Origin: B10-G9 sp963712165
GTDB lineage: Bacteria > Chloroflexota > Anaerolineae > Anaerolineales > UBA11858
Assembly: GCA_963712165.1 (NCBI GenBank)
Contig: CAVQGY010000001.1
Location: 565,676-629,675 of the forward strand
Reading direction: 5' to 3'
Length of the DNA: 64,000 bases
Made by a program: the position numbers and the translations under genes. Below are positions 58,696 to 64,000 of this stretch, piece after piece. The stretch's first letter is position 1; each line of letters starts with the position of its first letter. The notes below the pieces were generated by a model. That model ran no database searches, had not been told where the DNA came from, and saw only the letters and a list, made by a program, of their open reading frames with translations.

Positions 58696-59646
58696 TCACT
58701 CCTTCAATCGAGGATGAGCCAGATCGTCCAGCGGACTCACTTCCGCTTGCCTGATCTGATAGGTTAGATCGATCGATCCCCGGGCATCCTCGATACCAAA
58801 TCCTTCCCCTGCAAGAGTCTTCTCATAGACTCGCGTATGGAGATCTGTAAACCCTCCAGAGAATTCAATCTCTTCCCCATCGATCGTGATCGAGCGGTAG
58901 GTCATCGGCTCTCCCGGTTTCGCAGGAGCAGGAAGGTCATCGCCATTCACGGACAAAAACCAATTCACCTGAGCTCTTTCAAGGTCTACGAATCCGGACA
59001 TGCGACCCTTCTCTTTTAGATAGACCTTGATATCACCATACTCTCCAAATAACCATTGGATCATATCAAAGAAATGGATGCCGATATTGGTAGCGACACC
59101 GCCTGATTTTTCCTCGGAACCTTTCCAGGAAACGTCATACCAATTCCCACGGGCAGTGATGTAGGTGATTTTCACCTGGTGCTGGGTGCTGCTCTTCTCC
59201 TCTTCCAAGGCTTTCTTGATCTTTAAAAGGGCTGGATGGACCCTGAGCTGGAGGACGGTATAGATCCTGCCCGGGCTTTCACTTTCCAGGGCTTCCAGCT
59301 GGTCAAGATTCCAGGGATTGATGACCAGGGGTTTTTCACAAATCGCACTCGCGCCTACACGAAGGGCCAGACGGCAGTGAGCATCATGGAGGTAATTGGG
59401 CGTACAGATGCTCAGATAATCAACTTTTTGTTCTGGGTGATTTCTCCGAAGTTTTTCAAGATGGCGGTCGAAGCGCTCGTATTCTGTAAAAAACCTGACA
59501 TCTTGAAAATATCGGTCCAAAATGCCAACTGAATCAAAAGGGTCTGCAGCAGCGATCAGCTGGTTGCCAGTATCCCTGATGGCCTGTAAATGCCGGGGAG
59601 CAATATACCCCCCCACTCCAAGGATCGCAAAATTCTTTACCACCAT
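58696..59646 (-). CDS. wbpB: Gfo/Idh/MocA dehydrogenase, WbpB/WlbA-like
   Basis: 316 residues from ATG 59646 (GAGAGGG about 8 nt upstream; an in-frame start at 59685 adds 13 residues without homology). NFAILGVGGYIAPRHLQAIR (NAD-binding), AAADPFDSVGILDRYF, SICTPNYLHDAHCRLALRVG, CEKPLVINPWNLDQLE (catalytic Lys), GNWYDVSWKGSEEKSGGVAT, NIGIHFFDMIQWLFGEYG. These features match the UDP-GlcNAcA 3-dehydrogenase group, which oxidises C3 before transamination by WbpE. Intact, 7 nt before wbpD. Confidence 0.84.
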   Translation of the reverse strand: MVVKNFAILGVGGYIAPRHLQAIRDTGNQLIAAADPFDSVGILDRYFQDVRFFTEYERFDRHLEKLRRNHPEQKVDYLSICTPNYLHDAHCRLALRVGASAICEKPLVINPWNLDQLEALESESPGRIYTVLQLRVHPALLKIKKALEEEKSSTQHQVKITYITARGNWYDVSWKGSEEKSGGVATNIGIHFFDMIQWLFGEYGDIKVYLKEKGRMSGFVDLERAQVNWFLSVNGDDLPAPAKPGEPMTYRSITIDGEEIEFSGGFTDLHTRVYEKTLAGEGFGIEDARGSIDLTYQIRQAEVSPLDDLAHPRLKE

Positions 59647-59774
59647 AGGGTTTACCCTCTCTATTTCCCGCACATAACACAACATAATACAATCGAATCC
59701 AGTTGTCAGGATTCGAAATCTAATTATATCTTAATAGGTGGGTTGGATCGGAATTCTTGAGGATAGCTCTACTT

Positions 59775-59940
59775 AGTTGTCAGCCTGACCCTGCATCCGT
59801 CAAATTGTCATCCTGACCCTGAGAGAAGCGAAGGGGAAGGGTCCATGATGTGGATCTAAATGTAGGGTCATCCTCCCCCCTTGATCACCCTCTGGATTCT
59901 TCCTTGTCACATATGTTCCTCGCCAGAATGACAAGTAACA
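59775..59940. repeat. dispersed repeat (TCATCCTGACCCTGAGAGAAGCG type)
   Basis: Contains TGTCATCCTGACCCTGAGAG, AAGCGAAGGGGAAGGGTC, and later GGATTCTTCC and CGCCAGAATGACAAG, the inverted partner of the first end. It fills the gap between wbpI and wbpB (59647-59943), where no gene is seen, and may separate two transcripts. Confidence 0.55.
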
Positions 59941-59943
59941 AGT

Positions 59944-61008
59944 CTATCCCAAATACTTCTGCTTGATCAGATCAACAATCTTATAGGCTGCATTGCCATC
60001 ACCAAACAAGTCAGGGCGATCTCCAGTGGGTTTTGATTTATTTACTGCGTTGATGATCTGTTCTGAGTTTGCCCCAACTAATGTGTTCCAGCCCGCATCA
60101 ACCGTCTCCCACCATTCAGTATCCTCACGAAGTGTGATACAAGGCACACCAAAGATATATGCCTCTTTTTGAATCCCTCCGGAATCTGTGATAATTGCCA
60201 AGGCATTCTTTTCTAGGATCAGCATATCCAAATATCCTATAGGATCGATGATTTGAACATTCTTGGGAATAGGCACCGCCAATGAGGACAATGCTTTTCT
60301 CGTTCTGGGGTGAAGGGGAAGTATCACCTCCCTCTCCAATGAGCGAAATGCCTCAAAGATACTCTCCAAATTTTGTTTCTGATCTGTGTTTGCAGGACGA
60401 TGGACAGTCGCTAAAAAGTAATTGCCGACATCGATATCCAATCTTTCGACAATATCTGATCGTGACTCTGCCACCTCTGCATTGAAAATGGCCGCATCAT
60501 ACATTACATCACCAGTAAGATGCACGCCAGTTTTTATCCCTTCCCCTTCCAGATTCTTTACTGCTGTTGCAGTAGGACAAAATAATAGATCTGAAACGCG
60601 ATCAGTCAATATCCGATTGATCTCTTCAGGCATCGAGTTATTGAAGCTTCTCAGTCCCGCCTCAACATGAAAAACCGGGATATGCAACTTCACCGCGGCC
60701 AAGGCCCCTGCCAATGTTGAATTTGTATCTCCATATACCAGGACAGCATCAGGTTGATGATCCAACAAGACTTTCTCGATCCCGGATAACATCTTTCCTG
60801 TCTGCTCTCCATGGCTCGCAGCCTGGATGCCTAAATTAATATCTGGCTCCGGTAACTCCAGTTCCTGGAAGAATACTTCCGACATCTCGTAATCATAATG
60901 CTGCCCGGTGTGAAGATAAATCTCATCAATACTCTCTCTTAACACTCGACTAACAGGAGCTGCTTTGATAAATTGGGGTCTTGCCCCGATAACTGTTACT
61001 AGTTTCAT
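59944..61008 (-). CDS. wbpI: UDP-N-acetylglucosamine-type 2-epimerase, WbpI-like
   Basis: A 354-residue non-hydrolysing 2-epimerase. VTVIGARPQFIKAAPVSRVL (the PQFIKAAPVSR form is typical of WbpI/MnaA-like relatives), YLHTGQHYDYEMSEVFFQEL, VYGDTNSTLAGALAAVKLHI, HVEAGLRSFNNSMPEEINRI, TVHRPANTDQKQNLESIF, ITDSGGIQKEAYIFGVPCIT. In the pathway to UDP-ManNAc3NAcA it inverts C2 of the diacetamido uronate made by WbpA/B/E/D. Intact. It follows the ligase-like gene by 8 nt. Confidence 0.85.
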   Translation of the reverse strand: MKLVTVIGARPQFIKAAPVSRVLRESIDEIYLHTGQHYDYEMSEVFFQELELPEPDINLGIQAASHGEQTGKMLSGIEKVLLDHQPDAVLVYGDTNSTLAGALAAVKLHIPVFHVEAGLRSFNNSMPEEINRILTDRVSDLLFCPTATAVKNLEGEGIKTGVHLTGDVMYDAAIFNAEVAESRSDIVERLDIDVGNYFLATVHRPANTDQKQNLESIFEAFRSLEREVILPLHPRTRKALSSLAVPIPKNVQIIDPIGYLDMLILEKNALAIITDSGGIQKEAYIFGVPCITLREDTEWWETVDAGWNTLVGANSEQIINAVNKSKPTGDRPDLFGDGNAAYKIVDLIKQKYLG

Positions 61009-61016
61009 ATTGGATC

Positions 61017-62331
61017 TTACTCCTCAACATGCTGATTGGAGCTGCCCAAACCGATATTGATATATGATAATCCAAGCGCATGGATCAACCAGTGCGGCTT
61101 GAACGCAACGACAGAACTAGGAGCCATACTGGCTAACAGCAAGCCTACTAATGATCCCAGAATCGCTACACCAACCAAGCGCATCTTAGGATCATTCCAG
61201 TGGGTTCTTAAAACTTGATATGTCTTTTTGAGCATACTCCAATAGAACACTACATAACCAATAAAAATATAGATTCCATAATTTACTAAAACCTCAAGGA
61301 ACCAATTGTGGGTATTAATTATGTTTTTTGTTCCATATAGCGCTCTAGTTTGCATCCAGCTCTCAAAATTTCCAGCGCCAACTCCAAACCCCCAGGTGGA
61401 TAACAAGAAGGAGAATCCATTCCGAATCAAATTAATCCTGATCCCGATTGATCCTGTTGGTTCTGCAATCTCAGTCGTTAGAGATTGAATTGAGTACATC
61501 GTAGAATCAATCTCTTGGAAAATTCTTCCCCTAAATACCAGGATTAGAAGGAGAGAACCGATTATCAGTATATATAACTTTATATTGCTTCTGCGCGATA
61601 AGATGGCTACCGCAATAAAGTAAACAATTAATATGAATAGAGCTAGATAATTCAACCGGGAACCTGTCAAAATCAGTAGATACAATATTGCAAGAAATAT
61701 TAACAAGAAATAAATTCGATGATATTTCCTTGAGAAAAAGAAGAAACTAAGCACGAATGGTGTACTCAATGTTAAGAAAGAAGCAAAATCATTTGAATTA
61801 TGAAAAACTGCTGTGGGAGTGAATAAACGAGATGGATTGTCAGTCTGATAGTTGTGAGAAATCGGGAGATGATAACCGGATATAGTTTCAGAAACTCCAA
61901 TCAGCAGAGTCACTCCCAATACCACCAGCCAAAGAATCATCACAACATAGATATCATCCACAGAATCAAAGAACACTACAGAGAATGCGATTAACGAAAA
62001 CGAAAAAAGAAGGAAAGTCACTTGCGCGAATGCGTGCCATTTCTGTACAGACCAAGTGATAGACAAAAGAGAGTATATCAACCAAATCAATAAAAATAAC
62101 CCAAAAACCTTAACCTTGATAGACTTCAGGTCAAGCGTTCCTTTCTTGGCAATGATTGAGATAAGAAAGATTCCCCAGACAAAGAGTATCAGAAAACGAT
62201 AAGGAAAAAGTTGAATACGACTAACATGAAATCCCCAGATTGACACACCAAATATACCAGCAGGGTATACTGCAATACATGAGGTATTTGATTATCCTAT
62301 GAAAGTTGATCTTATCTAGATACCTGGTCAT
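61017..62331 (-). CDS. O-antigen ligase/polymerase-like membrane protein, copy A, one frameshift near 62265
   Basis: About 438 residues with some 11-12 hydrophobic segments. The likely start is ATG 62331, with GGAGG 10 nt upstream: MTRYLDKINFHRIIKYL; after a one-base change comes IAVYPAGIFGVSIWGFHVSR, matching IAVYPAGLLGMSVFAFQAGP in copy B. The long frame from GTG 62246 alone would lack this end. Wzy_C-type motifs: SNDFASFLTLSTPFVLSFFF, GVGAGNFESWMQTR, THNWFLEVLVNYGIYIFIGY (conserved His). The role is polymerisation or ligation of lipid-linked glycans outside the membrane. Confidence 0.75.
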
Positions 62332-62428
62332 AAAATATCAACCTCCGGGAAGCTATTACCCTCCATTATCTTACATTCATCGGCAGGTCTGTACTGAGAA
62401 CCTGATTGCTACTGAAAATCCCTTTACC

Positions 62429-63748
62429 TTAAGTATCACTGCTCAACACAGCTCTATTTAGACCGATATTTACATAGGCTAATCCAAAAGCGAACAGCAG
62501 CCAATGGGGCCTGAATCCAATGATGGTACTGGGACTTATGCTTGCCAGGGAAAATCCAAACAACCCGCCCAGAACTGCGACACCTACCACCTTCATTTGC
62601 TGATCATGCCAATGGGTTCTTAATACAAGAAGAACCCGGCGTATCAAGCCCAAAAAGTAAAGCAAATATCCCAGGAAAATGATCACTCCATAATTGACCA
62701 GGACTTCAAAGTACCAATTATGGGCATTTAACATGTGCCCTGTGGGAAACACCGATCTGGTCTGCATCCAACGTTTCAAAGTTCCCCGCACCTACACCAA
62801 AACCTTTTGTAGAGCCCAGGAAGGATAATCCATTCCTGATTAAGTTGATTCTGATACTAATCGATTTGGTTGGATTCAGTAAGTGCAGAAGACAAGGTTT
62901 GCAGGGAGGTCAATAAAGGACGAAAACTCATCTATGAGTCTTTGATTGAAAACCAGGACCAGCAGCAGTGATCCAACTAATAACAGGACCAACTCTTTGG
63001 TGTATTTCCTGGACAGAAATGCCACGAAAATAAAATAAAGCAGAATAAGGGCCATTGCCAGGAAATTTGCCTGTGATTTTGTCAGCACTAATACATACAA
63101 CAAAACAAAAAAGGAACCAATTGACAATATCCGATATAAAGTTTTCTTGGAATAGAGGGCAAAACTGAGCAGGAAGGGTGAACTTAAGGATAAAAAGGTC
63201 GCAAAATCATTTGGATTAAAGAACAACCCAGTGGGAACGTAGAGGACACTGGTGTTTTTGGTCTGATAGAAACGCGAAAATGGGAGGTGGTAGCCCAGCG
63301 TAGTTTCTATGACTCCAACCAGCACTGCTAATCCCAGGATCACCAACCACAGAATTGCCACCATATAGAGGTCATTCTTCTTATCAAGGAAGACAACTGA
63401 AAAAAGAATGACTGAGACGGATAGAGTAAGGAACAAGACATGTCTGATCGCATTTGTTTTGTCAATTCCCCAGGCGATCGACAGAATTGCGTAAACCAGC
63501 CAGATCAGTAGGAACAGGCCAAACTTCTTAACCTTCAAGGAAGCAAGATCGATGATCTCTCTCTTCCTGATTGCCATCAGAATGAATACAACCCAGATCA
63601 AGGGGATCAGCATCCGGTAAGGAAAAATATGAATCGGGCCTGCCTGGAATGCAAAGACTGACATACCCAATAAACCCGCCGGGTAAACTGCGATAGTCAG
63701 TACTTTTCCAATCTTCTTCAAATTCTGCTCGTCGAAGATCCTGTCCAT
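62429..63748 (-). pseudogene. O-antigen ligase/polymerase-like membrane protein, copy B, three indels
   Basis: Tandem paralog of the gene at 61017. From ATG 63748: MDRIFDEQNLKKIGKVLTIA, IHIFPYRMLIPLIW, GYHLPFSRFYQTKNTSVLYV, NPNDFATFLSLSSPFLLSFA. Near 62905, 62865 and 62770 single-base changes split it; the pieces read SLQTLSSALTESNQ, SISIRINLIRNGLSFLGSTK, GFGVGAGNFET, then WMQTRSVFPTGHML and NAHNWYFEVLVNYGVIIFLG to the stop at 62429. Repaired length is about 439. Motifs are all kept, so it is either recently broken or badly read. The pair is the start of the large minus-strand block. Confidence 0.72.
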
Positions 63749-63799
63749 CCTGAATCCGCTCCAAAATGAAATACCCCTTTATATTACCATTTTCAAGCC

Positions 63800-63990
63800 G
63801 ACTAGGGGGCCAGGAGACTTGGGGAAAGCGCAGCGAAGCTGCATGACGGGAAGCGGCTTCGCTGCTGACCGAAGACGGAGAGAGCCTTCGGCTCCGACCG
63901 GGACAAACCGGTCTCCTTACCCCGGTCGTGAAGCGAAGCTTCACCCCGGTCACGAACGAAGTGAGTAACCAGTCCCTCGCACAGCGAACC
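63800..63990. repeat. dispersed repeat region at the right edge
   Basis: Rich in small hairpin words: CCAGGAGACTTGGGG, GCGCAGCGAAGCTGC, AAGCGGCTTCGCTGCTG, GAGAGCCTTCGGCTCCGACC, GTCGTGAAGCGAAGCTTC. Several recur near 40330-40470. No gene is supported from 63749 to the end. Confidence 0.5.
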
Positions 63991-64000
63991 AACAATTTTC

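Noticed and set aside
1..64000. CRISPR arrays, tRNA or rRNA genes, insertion sequences
   Set aside because: No regularly spaced direct repeats, no tRNA-like cloverleaf noticed, no rRNA sequence and no transposase frame were seen; the repeats found are short dispersed palindromes.

Overview
This window looks like a chromosome segment from an uncultured Chloroflexota bacterium, most likely class Anaerolineae. The clues are lipoproteins with long Pro/Thr-rich linkers after the lipobox, a GH25 muramidase and an LCP-family protein that suggest a thick accessible peptidoglycan, no lipid A genes, and families of short interspersed palindromes of a kind I associate with such genomes. The taxonomic call is inference.

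Left part (1-8.2 kb): a GH25 muramidase cut by the window edge is followed, on the plus strand, by glycogen synthase (glgA), a small four-helix-bundle protein on the other strand, 4-alpha-glucanotransferase (malQ), a lipoprotein alpha/beta hydrolase and an LCP-family lipoprotein.

Right part (8.5-63.7 kb): about 55 kb of genes, all on the minus strand, form one very large surface-polysaccharide locus. In transcription order it holds: two O-antigen ligase/polymerase-like paralogs; a UDP-diacetamido-mannuronate block (WbpI, WbpB, WbpD and WbpE homologs); GT4 glycosyltransferases; three copies of a two-gene membrane module that I do not recognise; a flippase; a PglC-like initiating transferase with a DegT aminotransferase; an acetyltransferase, a sulfotransferase and a MaoC hydratase; a Wzz-like protein; WecC, a Wzy-like polymerase and WecB; a heparinase II/III-like protein; an Asp-box lipoprotein; a broken and an intact flippase; a CapA / ATP-grasp / GT / CapA / CapK-like group; a bi-domain oxidoreductase with a glucuronyl C5-epimerase-like protein; and finally a wbpV-wbpL-wbpM-like cassette for UDP-QuiNAc-type sugar synthesis and chain initiation. 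Together these would make nucleotide sugars rich in uronic acids and amino sugars, start chains on undecaprenyl phosphate, extend them, flip them, polymerise them and modify them (epimerisation, sulfation, acylation, possibly amide bonds).

Two general features matter for anyone using this sequence. First, more than twenty single-base insertions or deletions break otherwise well-conserved genes; removing or adding one base restores a full-length product in nearly every case, so many are probably sequence errors, although the AT-rich flippase at 27.1-28.6 kb may be a true pseudogene. Second, 3' stubs of lost genes (a WecB end at 25.7 kb, a PglC-like end at 37.7 kb) show that the locus has been rearranged by cassette exchange.
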